Positions 32,813 to 42,045 of a stretch of DNA of 64,000 nt are shown piece by piece. The notes beneath the pieces were generated by a model. That model saw only the letters and a program-made list of their open reading frames with translations, ran no database searches and was not told the DNA's origin. Numbering within the stretch: the stretch's first letter is position 1; every line of letters begins with the position of its first letter. Source of the DNA: Alkalicoccus urumqiensis (lineage in GTDB: Bacteria; Bacillota; Bacilli; Bacillales; Salisediminibacteriaceae). Location: positions 1-64,000 of the forward strand of contig NZ_PVNS01000005.1 in assembly GCF_002993335.1 (NCBI RefSeq). Direction: 5' to 3'. A program made the translations under genes and the position numbers.

Positions 32813-34189
32813 ATGGAACAATCGATTACGCAGGCACCATCTGCGGGCAGACGCCCGCCACTTTCCTTTAAACGGACCATCAGCCGGAAAATGACGCTTT
32901 TAATCGTCGGCGCCACCCTTTTCAGTCTTCTGATGGGAGCACCAATCTCCTACATACAGCTGCTCGTTTTTGACAGCGGTGTTCTTTCGTTTCTCGGCAG
33001 TGAAGTGAACAGCATCCTGCAGACGTACTTTACACTCATCGTCAACACGCTCATCCTCGTGATCGTCGTTTTCATCGGCCTCCGGCGGATTGTTCTCCGG
33101 CCGGTCATGGAAATGAACGAAACAATCCAGCAGATGCAGGGAGAAAAAATTCACCTGGATCAGCGCGTTTCTGTTCGCTCCGAGGATGAAATCGGACAGC
33201 TCGGCACCGCGTTCAACCGTCTGAATGAAACGATGGATTCCATCATACATTCTGTCCGCAGCTCGTCCAAAGATGTCGCCGATGCAGCCGAACAGAACGC
33301 CGCTGCCGTCGAGGAACTCCACGCCGGCACGGAAGAAGTAACGAACAATGCGTCCGGCATGCTTCAGCAGGCGAGAAGCGGAAACGAGGCGATTGAAGAA
33401 GTATCCCAGGCGCTTCTCGAATTGTCCTCACTTATACAGATTGCCAAAGAAAAAGCCGGCGCAGCTGAGAAAACGACGTCCGAAACACTCGAAGCCTCGG
33501 AAGCCGGCCGTACCCGCCTGGAAGAGATAACAGCATCGATGGAAGAAATGCGGAACGAATCCAAAGAAACGAAGGCGCATGTCGCCTCTCTGGATGACTA
33601 TTCCAAGCAGATTCATTCCATCGTGGATACCATTACCGATATTTCGGAACAGACGAACCTCCTTGCGCTGAATGCAGCCATTGAAGCGGCACGGGCCGGG
33701 GATGCCGGACGCGGATTTGCGGTCGTTGCAGATGAGGTACGTAAGCTTGCCGAACAGACGTCAAACGAAGCAGAAAATGTCACCGGCATCATTGAAGAAA
33801 TTACCCGGACGACAGCCCGGGCGTCCGATGCGATGGAGAACAATGACCGTTCCATTGCTGCAGGAAGCAGGGAAATGGAAGAAACCGCGCAGATGTTTGA
33901 GTCCATCTTTACCTCCATCCGCAGTACAGCTTCCAACATGCAGGATATTTCGAAAGTGACGAACGAAGAAGTCGCGACATCGGAAAAGATCGTATCACTC
34001 ATTGACCAGCTGGCGACATTTGTCGAGAGTACGGAAAAAAGTGCTGCAGGCGTGTCGGAGTCCGCGTCAGAAACCAATATTACACTCACAACAATCGCTG
34101 AAAGTACAGAGGAAATGAATGAACTGGCCTCAAGGCTCCGGGAAGCCGTCTCTGTCTTTTATGAACGAAAGGAGAATGCCGCATCATGA
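32813..34189 (+). CDS. Methyl-accepting chemotaxis-type receptor without a ligand domain
   Basis: A 458-residue receptor. Two membrane helices (about 28-53 and 73-92) flank an external loop of only about 20 residues. A HAMP domain (about 93-147) and a full cytoplasmic signalling coiled coil follow, with the conserved tip [19 protein letters not shown] and [16 protein letters not shown] (about 274-315). The tip suggests it could still contact CheA/CheW. The ATG at 32813 has GGAGG eight bases upstream. It is the first gene of an operon whose other three genes form a partner-switching set; its stop overlaps the next start in ATGA. Likely a membrane or redox/energy sensor feeding that switch. Confidence 0.9.
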   Translation: MEQSITQAPSAGRRPPLSFKRTISRKMTLLIVGATLFSLLMGAPISYIQLLVFDSGVLSFLGSEVNSILQTYFTLIVNTLILVIVVFIGLRRIVLRPVMEMNETIQQMQGEKIHLDQRVSVRSEDEIGQLGTAFNRLNETMDSIIHSVRSSSKDVADAAEQNAAAVEELHAGTEEVTNNASGMLQQARSGNEAIEEVSQALLELSSLIQIAKEKAGAAEKTTSETLEASEAGRTRLEEITASMEEMRNESKETKAHVASLDDYSKQIHSIVDTITDISEQTNLLALNAAIEAARAGDAGRGFAVVADEVRKLAEQTSNEAENVTGIIEEITRTTARASDAMENNDRSIAAGSREMEETAQMFESIFTSIRSTASNMQDISKVTNEEVATSEKIVSLIDQLATFVESTEKSAAGVSESASETNITLTTIAESTEEMNELASRLREAVSVFYERKENAAS

Positions 34190-34494
34190 TATTATCGATC
34201 CAGGAAGAAAAAGAAAACGTCCGTGTCACCCTCGGCGGTGACATTTATGTGCAGGATGCATCGACGCTGCGGGAGCAGCTGCTTCCTTATGCCGAAGAAG
34301 GCAAATCCAATTTCGTTTTTGATTTTTCCAAGGTGACGTTTATCGACAGCGCCGGGCTTGGTGTGCTTGTGGCCATCTACAAGCGGGCAGCCCAGAATAA
34401 TGGAGGCGTCCGCATTCAGAATCCACAGCCGCAGGTGGCGGAAATTTTCACGCTTACACGGCTTCACCACGTCTTTTCGGTGGACCCTTCATGA
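34186..34494 (+). CDS. STAS-domain anti-sigma factor antagonist (RsbV/SpoIIAA-like)
   Basis: A 102-residue single STAS domain with phosphoacceptor site [11 protein letters not shown] (Ser55), the place corresponding to Ser57 of RsbV in this window. It should be phosphorylated by the RsbW-like protein and dephosphorylated by the PP2C protein of the same operon. Both ends overlap neighbours in ATGA, so expression is translationally coupled. Confidence 0.92.
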   Translation: MILSIQEEKENVRVTLGGDIYVQDASTLREQLLPYAEEGKSNFVFDFSKVTFIDSAGLGVLVAIYKRAAQNNGGVRIQNPQPQVAEIFTLTRLHHVFSVDPS

Positions 34495-35864
34495 GTACGC
34501 CCTCTTTTGATGACGCCCTCCGCCGCGCCGTTCACCTTATCTTGAAACGAACCCCTCTGACCAGAGCCCTGCTGTCTACACCGGCGGGCTTTTTCTCCGT
34601 GGAGGATACTGGGATGCGGGAAGTACCGGTCCTCTCCTCTCCTGTGCCTGCAGAACAGGGGCGGCTGCATCTGCATCAGGACCACGCCGTCTACTGGTTC
34701 AACGAGCAGTGCTCCGTCTGGTTTCCGAAATATGACGTCCGGGAGCTGACCGGTGATTCGGTACAGCTGATACAGGATTTCCTCTCATTCGTCCCTCACG
34801 ATGCAGAGGGCGGAAAGGACCGGATCAGCTCCCGCCAGCTCATGGACACGCTCCCCTACCCGGTCTTCACATTTACCGTGAATATGGCAGTCTGCACGTG
34901 GAATTTGAAAATGGAAGGCTATATTGAAGACACAGCTGTGTCTCTTTCCGACTGCCGGCTGCCTGAGCTTTTTCTAAATCAGACGGAAGAAAAGCTGGAA
35001 GCCGCCTTGTTCCGTGCGGCAGCCGACGGCACCAGCACATTCCGTGGCAATCTGCAGTCCCGTTCCATTTTTTATACGTTCGACTGGGATATTACACCGC
35101 TTTACGATGAGGAGGGGGATATTTATGCATTCTCCGCGTTCGGCCGGAATCAGACGCGCGAACTGGACCTCGAACAGGAAGTGCTGATTGCCGGCATGCT
35201 GCAGAAGTCGATGATGCCGCCGCCGCTCCGGGATGCAAGGATCCGGCTGGACCCGGTGTATCAGCCAGCGGGACACGTGAGCGGGGATACATACGGCTAC
35301 TACTGCAAAGAAGACGGACGGAAGATTTACGCCTACCTCATCGATGTGATGGGTCACGGTCTGCCGACAGCGATACAGACAGCGGCCGTTCGCCTTCTTT
35401 TTGAACAGGCAGGCAGAAGCAGTGCTCCACTTCATGAGCGGATGGCACAGATAAATGCAGTCAGCTACGAAACCCTGCCGGTCGACTACTTTGCTGCAGC
35501 GATCATGATGGAGTTTGACCTTGAGACCAACGAACTCTCGTACACTTCGGCAGGCGTCAACCACTTCCTGCACGGCACGACAGAAGGGACCGCTTCGATC
35601 GAGACCCCGAGCCCATTTATCGGTATGTTTGAGAATGCCACTTTTACTACAGAAACGTTTTTTCTGCAGGATGGGGAGCACGTCCATCTTCTGTCTGACG
35701 GTATTTTTGACCTGATTCACGTGGACAAACTCGCCGCCATTACCAATTATGACGATGTATGCAGTTACCTTAAGACACTTGCGGTATATCATAAACGCGA
35801 TGATGCTACGGCTGCTTCGATGCTGATTCTCCCAGCCGGAGATGTACAGGAGGCTTCAGAATGA
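34491..35864 (+). CDS. PAS-PP2C serine phosphatase (RsbP/SpoIIE-like)
   Basis: A 457-residue protein. Residues 1-110 are an N-terminal region I do not recognise. A PAS-like domain covers about 112-222 (PVFTFTVNMAVCTWNLKMEG). A coiled linker (ELDLEQEVLIAGMLQKSMMPPP) leads to the SpoIIE-type PP2C domain with GHVSGDTYGYY (Asp266) and LIDVMGHGLPTA (Asp285); LSDGIFDL and HKRDDATAAS near the end complete the metal site. The layout resembles RsbP, the PAS phosphatase of the energy-stress branch in B. subtilis. It should act on the adjacent STAS protein. Confidence 0.88.
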   Translation: MSTPSFDDALRRAVHLILKRTPLTRALLSTPAGFFSVEDTGMREVPVLSSPVPAEQGRLHLHQDHAVYWFNEQCSVWFPKYDVRELTGDSVQLIQDFLSFVPHDAEGGKDRISSRQLMDTLPYPVFTFTVNMAVCTWNLKMEGYIEDTAVSLSDCRLPELFLNQTEEKLEAALFRAAADGTSTFRGNLQSRSIFYTFDWDITPLYDEEGDIYAFSAFGRNQTRELDLEQEVLIAGMLQKSMMPPPLRDARIRLDPVYQPAGHVSGDTYGYYCKEDGRKIYAYLIDVMGHGLPTAIQTAAVRLLFEQAGRSSAPLHERMAQINAVSYETLPVDYFAAAIMMEFDLETNELSYTSAGVNHFLHGTTEGTASIETPSPFIGMFENATFTTETFFLQDGEHVHLLSDGIFDLIHVDKLAAITNYDDVCSYLKTLAVYHKRDDATAASMLILPAGDVQEASE

Positions 35865-36283
35865 TTGTTTTCCACCATACGCTGTACTCTCCATCACTGC
35901 AGGACTATGAAGCACTGATGCAAAAAATCCGGCCGCTTCTTGCGGAAGAACTGGAAAGCGGTCTTGGGGTATTTGATGTGGCCGTCAGTGAAGCCGTCAT
36001 GAACAGTATCTCCTACACAGAATCTGAAGCAGTGACTGGTCAAGGCATCACGATCTGTATCCGCCGTTCGGCCGGACGAATTTTCGTCCGGGTTTCCCAC
36101 CACGGATCCGGATTTGACGGCAACGGCCGCCTGGCCCTTCTCCGCGAAAATCGGGAAACGTATATTGCAGAACATATACTCGACGAATCCGGCCGCGGTC
36201 TCCTTATCATGCAGGAAGGCAGTGATGCCGTACGCTATAACAAAGAAGGCAATCAAGTGCTGCTGGTGAAAAAGCGGCGATAG
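35861..36283 (+). CDS. RsbW-like GHKL anti-sigma/kinase protein with altered ATP site
   Basis: A 140-residue protein of the RsbW/SpoIIAB type. The N box is SEAVMNSI (Glu44, Asn48) and the G2 box is GRGLLIM (about 111-117). In the G1 box the sequence is VSHHGSGFD: His80 stands where RsbW has Asp85 (VADHGG), the residue that normally recognises adenine. ATP binding may therefore be altered or lost. No sigma factor gene follows, so the target may be SigB, another sigma factor, or a non-sigma partner. Confidence 0.85.
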   Translation: MIVFHHTLYSPSLQDYEALMQKIRPLLAEELESGLGVFDVAVSEAVMNSISYTESEAVTGQGITICIRRSAGRIFVRVSHHGSGFDGNGRLALLRENRETYIAEHILDESGRGLLIMQEGSDAVRYNKEGNQVLLVKKRR

Positions 36284-36371
36284 CCGCGGGCCGGCACCTC
36301 GATTCAGCGCTGGTTCTCCTGGCGATTTCATTTTTGGCGGTCCTCCTGGCTGCTGCTTTCTTCTCCCATAG

Positions 36372-36414
36372 AAAAAAAGCCGTTCCGGCGCCCTATTCAG
36401 GCTGCCGGAACGGC
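36372..36414 (-). terminator. Terminator of the sulP-usp operon
   Basis: Stem GCCGTTCCGGC/GCCGGAACGGC (36379-36389 with 36404-36414), followed on the minus strand by TTTTTTT. It also lies at the end of the convergent chemoreceptor operon. Confidence 0.88.
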
Positions 36415-36421
36415 TTCATGT

Positions 36422-36847
36422 TTATTTCACCATCATGACAGGTGCTTTCACGTACTTCATGACTTTATGACTCACACTTCCGAGGACCATCGTCTGCACG
36501 GTGCCCAGCCCGCGGCTGCCGAGAACGAGTGCGTCGTACTCCCCTTCATTTGCATGCTCAATGATCGCTTCAGCGACGCCATTTTTTCCGTGAAGAATCG
36601 TGTGGGAAGCCTCGATGCCTTCCTCTTTAACCTGCTCTTCAAACTGGCGTACCATTCTTTCTCTTTTTCGTGATGCGCTCTCGGAATCACCGGAGTGCAG
36701 CACATCGGTTTTTGATTTGTTTCCCGCAACGACGTAGAGGATTTCAATCGACGCTCCTTCGTTTAACGAAGCAAGCTCCACTGCTTTCTCTGTCGCACGG
36801 CGGCTGTGGTCGGAACCATCAATCGCCAGCAGAATTTTTTTAAACAT
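36422..36847 (-). CDS. Universal stress protein (UspA family)
   Basis: A 141-residue Usp domain with ATP-binding residues (LLAIDGSDHS at the start; GSRGLGTVQTMVLGSVS in the G-2x-G-9x-G/S pattern). It lies 14 bases after the SulP carrier gene on the same strand, so it is probably co-transcribed and may modulate that carrier. Confidence 0.93.
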   Translation of the reverse strand: MFKKILLAIDGSDHSRRATEKAVELASLNEGASIEILYVVAGNKSKTDVLHSGDSESASRKRERMVRQFEEQVKEEGIEASHTILHGKNGVAEAIIEHANEGEYDALVLGSRGLGTVQTMVLGSVSHKVMKYVKAPVMMVK

Positions 36848-36861
36848 ACAGCATCCTCCAA

Positions 36862-38325
36862 TTAGTGTCCGGACGCTTTGCTGAGTCCGCCGATTTTATC
36901 CATCAGCTCGGAACTCTCTTTATTCAGTCCGGTCACTTCCACCTTAATATTGCGCATATCATATTTGTGCTCAATTTTGTCGATCGCACCGACAGCAGAG
37001 TCATCCCATAAATGCGCATTCGATACGTCCAGTATAACCTTTTTCACGTCTGCTTCAAAGTCGATCTGATCGACAAAATCCTGAACGGAAGCAAAGAACA
37101 GCTGCCCGTGGATTTCATATGTCAGGGACTGTGCTTTGACGTTGAAGTGCTCTTCCACGGTTACTTTGGAAAGCTTCCATGCGAAGAAGATCGCACTCAG
37201 TAAAATCCCGGCAAACACACCGATGGACAAGTCGTGTGTATAGACGACCGTCGCCACAACGACGACCATTACAATCGCATCGGTCCGTGGTATTTTGTGA
37301 ATGTTCATTAAGGAAGACCAGTCGAATGTACCGATCGAAACCATGATCATTACGCCGGCAAGCGCAGCCATTGGAATCTGAACGACGATTCCGTTCAGCG
37401 CAATGATCATCGTCATGAGAACCACACCGGCAGTAAGAGAAGACAATCTTCCGGTTCCGCCTGATTTCACGTTAATGACAGACTGACCGATCATGGCACA
37501 GCCGGCCATTCCTCCGAAGAAACCAGTTACAACGTTCGCGTAACCCTGTCCGCGGCTTTCCTGGTTTTTATTGCTGTCCGTGTCTGTCATGTCATCTACA
37601 ATCGACTGAGTCAGCAGCGACTCCAGTAGACCGACAACAGCAAGTGCAAGCGAGTACGGGAAAATGATCGCGAGTGTTTCAAAATTCAGCGGGATATCCG
37701 GCAGTAAAAAGACCGGAAGGGTACTTGGGAGCGTCCCCATGTCCCCGACGGTGCGTACACCGGCGTTCATCATGATAGCAATGCCGGTAACGACGATAAT
37801 GGCAACCAGCGTGGAAGGAACGGCCTTCGTCACGCGTGGAAGAAGATAGATAATCGCGAGTGTCAGTGCGACGAGCGAGTACATCACCCACGTCTCTCCA
37901 ACGAAATGCTGGAGCTGCGACGTAAAGATGAGAATCGCAAGCGCATTGACAAAACCGATCATAACGGAGCGGGGGACGAATTTCATAAACTTTGCCAGAC
38001 GGAAGACGCCGAATAAAATCTGCAGCACCCCGGTCAGGATCGTCGCTGCAAGCAGGTATTCCAGTCCGTAATCGGCAACGAGCGTAATCATCAGGAGCGC
38101 CATTGCCCCTGTTGCCCCGGATATCATACCCGGACGACCGCCGACAAATGCAATAACTACAGCGATACTGAAGCTTGCATAAAGACCTACCATCGGATCG
38201 ACACCGGCAATAATGGAGAAAGCAATCGCTTCCGGAATCAGGGCCAGTGCCACGACGATACCGGAGAGAATGTCTCCTTTTACATTGCCAAACCACTCAT
38301 TTTTCAGTTTTTCTTTCGAGAACAA
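36862..38325 (-). CDS. SulP-family anion transporter with STAS domain
   Basis: About 487 residues. The N-terminal part is SulP-type with the signature [30 protein letters not shown] split over helices 2-3, and 10-14 membrane segments. The C-terminal STAS domain (about 385-485) has [20 protein letters not shown]. Members move sulfate, bicarbonate or other anions; the exact substrate is open. TTG at 38325 is chosen for its distance from GAGGTG; a GTG three codons earlier is the alternative. In operon with usp. Confidence 0.9.
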   Translation of the reverse strand: MFSKEKLKNEWFGNVKGDILSGIVVALALIPEAIAFSIIAGVDPMVGLYASFSIAVVIAFVGGRPGMISGATGAMALLMITLVADYGLEYLLAATILTGVLQILFGVFRLAKFMKFVPRSVMIGFVNALAILIFTSQLQHFVGETWVMYSLVALTLAIIYLLPRVTKAVPSTLVAIIVVTGIAIMMNAGVRTVGDMGTLPSTLPVFLLPDIPLNFETLAIIFPYSLALAVVGLLESLLTQSIVDDMTDTDSNKNQESRGQGYANVVTGFFGGMAGCAMIGQSVINVKSGGTGRLSSLTAGVVLMTMIIALNGIVVQIPMAALAGVMIMVSIGTFDWSSLMNIHKIPRTDAIVMVVVVATVVYTHDLSIGVFAGILLSAIFFAWKLSKVTVEEHFNVKAQSLTYEIHGQLFFASVQDFVDQIDFEADVKKVILDVSNAHLWDDSAVGAIDKIEHKYDMRNIKVEVTGLNKESSELMDKIGGLSKASGH

Positions 38326-38401
38326 GAGATGCACCTCTTCCTAAAGTTTTTGTTGTTCATGAGTCCTTCCGCGAAAGACTCGGTCCGTAGTGAACAATCG
38401 G

Positions 38402-38429
38402 AGTATAACAGCTTCCAGTAATAAGTCAA
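38402..38429 (-). promoter_or_regulatory. Sigma-A promoter of sulP-usp
   Basis: Minus strand TTGACT (38424-38429), 16-base spacer, TATACT (38402-38407). Confidence 0.75.
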
Positions 38430-38565
38430 AACTCCATGTAAGCGTGCATCATTCCCTTTATTCTCTATTCATCTTCCTCATACGCCTGTTTATTCTCTTT
38501 TTCAAAATGTGAAATTTCTTTGTCTCCCTTTCATTTACAGAATCTTCACGTTACTTACGTCATCC

Positions 38566-38594
38566 TTACATCAAATTAACGTCCCCTTTATATG
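38566..38594 (+). promoter_or_regulatory. Sigma-A promoter of the HAD phosphatase gene
   Basis: TTACAT (38566-38571), 17-base spacer, TATATG (38589-38594). Confidence 0.6.
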
Positions 38595-38654
38595 CATCCG
38601 TTAAGGTGGAATCAGGTACCGGGAGTGCCTGAAGCAGACTGAAGGAGGATATAT

Positions 38655-39467
38655 ATGCAGATTAAAGCGGTTTTTTTGGACATGGACGGGACGCTGCTGC
38701 GCTCAGACAACACTATTTCCCACCGGACGAGGGAAGCAGTAGCCCGGTTGAAACAACAGGGAGTCCACGTTTTTTTAGCAACAGGGAGGCACTTGGATAT
38801 CACCCTTCCCTACCACCGTGAACTCGATCTGGACACGCCGATCATCTGCCTGAACGGTGCGGCAGTTTACGATTCCTATTCACTGGACCCACTGCAGCTC
38901 CGCCCGCTTCCGATTAAAAAGGAGCTTCATCAGGCAGTCATGGCTCAGTCTCCGAGAAATTTAATGATTCATTCAGCAGAAGGACTATACTGCGAAAAGG
39001 AATGCAGCATCATCCAGGAATGGTCCAGAGAAGGACGGCGCGCGCCGCTTTATGCCGGCCCGATTACAGACGCCCTTCCATCCACTATATTAAAATACAG
39101 CGTCCGCTCCTTCTCTCATTTAACCGTCCCCTCTTCTCTCTACCGCCCGCATGCGGATATGATCCGCTGGGATGACGGCTTTGAGCTCGTGCGGAGCAGC
39201 GTTTCAAAATGGGCAGCGATCGAATACCTTCTTTATCAATATGGCATTCATAAACGGGAATCCCTCGCATTCGGCGACGGACCGAACGACATGGAAATGC
39301 TTCTGCACTGCGGAACAGGTGTCGCGATGGCAAACGCCGGGGATCTCCTGAAGCAGAACGCCGATTTCGTGACGATGCATCACGAAGCAGACGGGGTGGC
39401 CCGCTTTCTGGAAGGGTTTGTGTTAAAGAATCATTTCCCCGCGCCGGCTGCTGCACTTTCCCTGTAA
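38655..39467 (+). CDS. Cof-type HAD-superfamily phosphatase
   Basis: A 270-residue HAD hydrolase of the Cof/IIB class. Motif I is FLDMDGTLL with the nucleophile Asp, motif II is ATGRH, the C2 cap domain lies between, and motif IV is FGDGPNDMEML with the metal-binding Asp pair. Members dephosphorylate sugar phosphates, FMN or PLP-like compounds; the substrate is not told by sequence. AAGGAGG precedes the ATG. Confidence 0.92.
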   Translation: MQIKAVFLDMDGTLLRSDNTISHRTREAVARLKQQGVHVFLATGRHLDITLPYHRELDLDTPIICLNGAAVYDSYSLDPLQLRPLPIKKELHQAVMAQSPRNLMIHSAEGLYCEKECSIIQEWSREGRRAPLYAGPITDALPSTILKYSVRSFSHLTVPSSLYRPHADMIRWDDGFELVRSSVSKWAAIEYLLYQYGIHKRESLAFGDGPNDMEMLLHCGTGVAMANAGDLLKQNADFVTMHHEADGVARFLEGFVLKNHFPAPAAALSL

Positions 39468-39528
39468 AAAGTAAAACACGTCATTTTATCATCGTTTGTC
39501 CTATTTTTCTCCATTTTACTGTAAACGA

Positions 39529-39557
39529 TTTACGCCCCCTTCCGCCTCCGCTACACT
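39529..39557 (+). promoter_or_regulatory. Sigma-A promoter of the small exported protein gene
   Basis: TTTACG (39529-39534), 17-base spacer, TACACT (39552-39557). Confidence 0.55.
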
Positions 39558-39578
39558 TAGGCTGGGAGGGAGTTTATC

Positions 39579-40043
39579 GTGGTCAAAACATATTTACTGG
39601 CACTGTTTGCAGGATCAGTCATAACATTTCAATCCTGCAGTGATAATGAACCATATGAGGCAGCGGAGCTGACAATTGATCCCGTCTATTCCCAGGGGAC
39701 GCTTTCTATCACACCGGTTCTTACATACGATGGGGAAGAGACCAGAACATTTCACTATGGGCACAGCATCTCCAGAATTACGGAAGTCCGCCATGAGGGA
39801 GAAATAATTTATGAAGCGGAGGAAGAGGCTGTCGACGTCGATCAGCAGACAGTTTTCCGTGAAGGGGATGACCGCGCCGGCTATACGGTGGAAATCGACG
39901 CGGGTCCCGGTATGTATACGGTAGAGGCGGAAGCCGCTTTTGCGGTTCTGGATGAAGATGAGAAAGCCTCCGAAGAAATGTATCAGCACCGCCTTGTTCA
40001 GGAACTGGAAGTGCAGGATGGAGAGGCTCTGGACGAGGAATAA
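39579..40043 (+). CDS. Small exported protein, possible lipoprotein
   Basis: A 154-residue acidic protein with a hydrophobic N-terminal signal and a cysteine in ITFQSCS, an imperfect lipobox. The mature part is rich in Glu/Asp and looks like one beta domain (LSITPVLTYDGEETRTF). I do not recognise the family. GTG start with GGGAGGG eight bases upstream. Confidence 0.65.
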   Translation: MVKTYLLALFAGSVITFQSCSDNEPYEAAELTIDPVYSQGTLSITPVLTYDGEETRTFHYGHSISRITEVRHEGEIIYEAEEEAVDVDQQTVFREGDDRAGYTVEIDAGPGMYTVEAEAAFAVLDEDEKASEEMYQHRLVQELEVQDGEALDEE

Positions 40044-40194
40044 CTGCCTGAACCTAAAAGAGAAGCATTCGGCTTTATCAGGAGAGCGGTGAAGAAGTTT
40101 TTGTCTATTTCTCCGCTGTTCAGGCTGAACGATTTAAAACACTGGCAGGAGGTCGGAACGTCGAAGGCTGCCGGCAGCACCGCGGAATAACCGA

Positions 40195-40236
40195 AAAACA
40201 GCCGGAGAGCTTTGACATGCTCCCGGCTGCTTTTCT
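40195..40236 (+). terminator. Terminator after the small exported protein gene
   Basis: Stem CAGCCGG-GAG/CTC-CCGGCTG around 40199-40229, followed by CTTTTCTTA. Confidence 0.75.
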
Positions 40237-40304
40237 TATGCCGTCCGTCCGCTCTCCGTGTTATACTGCGGTTGAACGCAATGATACGGAAAGCGGTGAA
40301 CTTT

Positions 40305-40946
40305 ATGCTGCAGGATACCGGCGAACGGATCATCCCGGATGAAATGAAAGCTACCAACGGCATGCTTCTCGAACACATCGCCCGCTACCACTTTGCCCTC
40401 CCTTATGCAGGAGGACGGGTTCTTGATATTGCCTGCGGCAGCGGATACGGCGCGCAGCTGACGGCGAAATCCCGGAAAAACGAAGTGTCTGAAGTAACGG
40501 CGGTCGATGTGGATGAAGAAACCATTCATTACGCAAGAGGACGCTACTACCACCCGTCGCTCACGTACACAGCCGGCGACCTGCTTGACCCGGAGCTCCC
40601 GGAAAAGATCGGCACCTTCGATACCATACTTTCGTTCGAAACACTGGAACACCTTCCCGATGACAAAGAATGCCTGCAGCGGCTCGCCGCACTCCTCAAG
40701 CCCGGCGGCACACTCGTATTGTCCACGCCGTTCGGCGCCGGCAGACACGAGCCATGCAGATCGCCGTTCCATTACTTTCAATTAACCGAGCAGGAATTCA
40801 CCTCCCTGCTTCACGACAGCTATTTTTCCTTTGCATCCGTACAGCAGTACTACCAGCTCGGCGTCAGCTTTGATCAGCAGAAGCGCCCCGGCGTCCACTA
40901 TCCGATCGGCATCGCCGTCGTGACTGCTCCGGAGTCGACGGTTTAA
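40305..40946 (+). CDS. Class I SAM-dependent methyltransferase
   Basis: A 213-residue methyltransferase with SAM-binding motif I VLDIACGSGYGAQLT, an acidic strand end AVDVDEETI, and FDTILSFETLEHLPD as motif IV region, Methyltransf_11 type. The substrate is unknown. ATG at 40305 with AGCGGTGA upstream. Its end overlaps the convergent dehydrogenase gene by four bases. Confidence 0.85.
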   Translation: MLQDTGERIIPDEMKATNGMLLEHIARYHFALPYAGGRVLDIACGSGYGAQLTAKSRKNEVSEVTAVDVDEETIHYARGRYYHPSLTYTAGDLLDPELPEKIGTFDTILSFETLEHLPDDKECLQRLAALLKPGGTLVLSTPFGAGRHEPCRSPFHYFQLTEQEFTSLLHDSYFSFASVQQYYQLGVSFDQQKRPGVHYPIGIAVVTAPESTV

Positions 40947-41908
40947 TAACCGTTTGTCACATCCACTTCGTTGACCGGAAGCTCCCCGTTTTTCTCAAAC
41001 GCCTTCACGTTCGGGATCAAAATATCCCGGACGACACGTTCATCATAATACTTCGTAGACCCTGCCGTATGCGGCGTCAGAATCACCTGCTCCATCTCCC
41101 AGAATGGATGATTCTCCGGCAGCGGCTCTTCGTCAAACACATCGAGCCCCGCCCCGGCAATCACGCCGTTCTGGAGCGCCTCCACCAGACTTTTCTCCTC
41201 GACAGTACCGCCCCGGCCGATATTAATAAAAAAAGTTCTCTCATTCATCTTCTCAAACCGCGCTTTCGTAAACCACTCTTTCGTATTCTCCGTCAGCGGC
41301 AGCGTATTCACCACGACATCCGCTTTTTCCAGGTACGCATCCGCCTCCTCCGGCGTCACCGTCTTCTCCGTATAATCCGCATGTTTTCCGCTCCTCCTTA
41401 CACCAATCACACGCATACCGAACGCCTCCGCCAGACGGGCCGTCTCTGTCCCGATTGCCCCCATCCCATACAAAAGCACCGTCTGCCCGTGGATCTCCTC
41501 TTTCAGACCCGCATGATGCCACTCCTTTTTTCCCTGCAGACGCACGTATGCCGCAATCTTCCGCGTCCACCCAAGAAGCATCGCAAAAATCGTCTCCGAA
41601 ATCGGCCGCGCATGCACCCCGTTCGCACTCGTCACACGCCATCCACGTCCCGCATAACGCTCCAGCGGCAGCTGATCCACGCCCGCACTCCACGTCTGAA
41701 TCCAGGAAAGCGGCGCTCCTTTTCCGATCTCTTCCTCCATTTCCGGCTTCCATGCTGCAATGACATCCGCCTCCTGCAGCTTTTCTGTCTGCAGGCTGTC
41801 CTTTTCCTTAAACGAAATCGCCCAGTCCGGAAGTTCCCGGCTCAGCTCCTGTTTTAACGTGTCAGAGAGGTTTTTTCCAATAAACATTTTCCGTTTCATC
41901 GTACGCAC
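40943..41908 (-). CDS. D-2-hydroxyacid dehydrogenase family protein
   Basis: A 321-residue NAD-dependent dehydrogenase. The nucleotide-binding loop is YGMGAIGTETARLAEAFG. The catalytic Arg is in NIGRGGTVEE, the Glu in GLDVFDEEPLP and the His in LTPHTAGS. Resembles the phosphoglycerate/hydroxypyruvate reductase group; the substrate is open. GTG at 41908 or ATG nine bases later could start it. Tail-to-tail overlap of four bases with the methyltransferase gene. Confidence 0.9.
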   Translation of the reverse strand: MRTMKRKMFIGKNLSDTLKQELSRELPDWAISFKEKDSLQTEKLQEADVIAAWKPEMEEEIGKGAPLSWIQTWSAGVDQLPLERYAGRGWRVTSANGVHARPISETIFAMLLGWTRKIAAYVRLQGKKEWHHAGLKEEIHGQTVLLYGMGAIGTETARLAEAFGMRVIGVRRSGKHADYTEKTVTPEEADAYLEKADVVVNTLPLTENTKEWFTKARFEKMNERTFFINIGRGGTVEEKSLVEALQNGVIAGAGLDVFDEEPLPENHPFWEMEQVILTPHTAGSTKYYDERVVRDILIPNVKAFEKNGELPVNEVDVTNGY

Positions 41909-42045
41909 ACATCCTTTTCTGCTGGATTATTCCGCGACACCTTTGTGAACATGGTAGATGGTGTCTACTTTCTCCGGTATACTGAACAAGGCTGGTGCTA
42001 CAGGATGCACCATAAAACAAACGTATACAGAAAAGGAGAATCCCC

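Larger units (their letters stand above)
38326..38654. other. Divergent intergenic region between sulP and HAD genes
   Basis: Holds the sulP promoter (38402-38429), a leader hairpin GAGTC-TTTC-GCG-GAAG-GACTC (around 38360-38380) and the HAD gene promoter (38566-38594). The rest is T- and C-rich and shows no gene or repeat. Confidence 0.6.

Noticed and set aside
36284-36371. Hydrophobic open frame (LVLLAISFLAVLLAAAFF) after the chemoreceptor operon
   Set aside because: No start codon or ribosome site in frame, and it runs through the sulP-usp terminator; at most a remnant.
40060-40130. AGCGGTGAAGAA / TTTCTCCGCT considered as a structured RNA before the methyltransferase gene
   Set aside because: Pairing is short and irregular, with no repeat elsewhere; a clear terminator follows closely.
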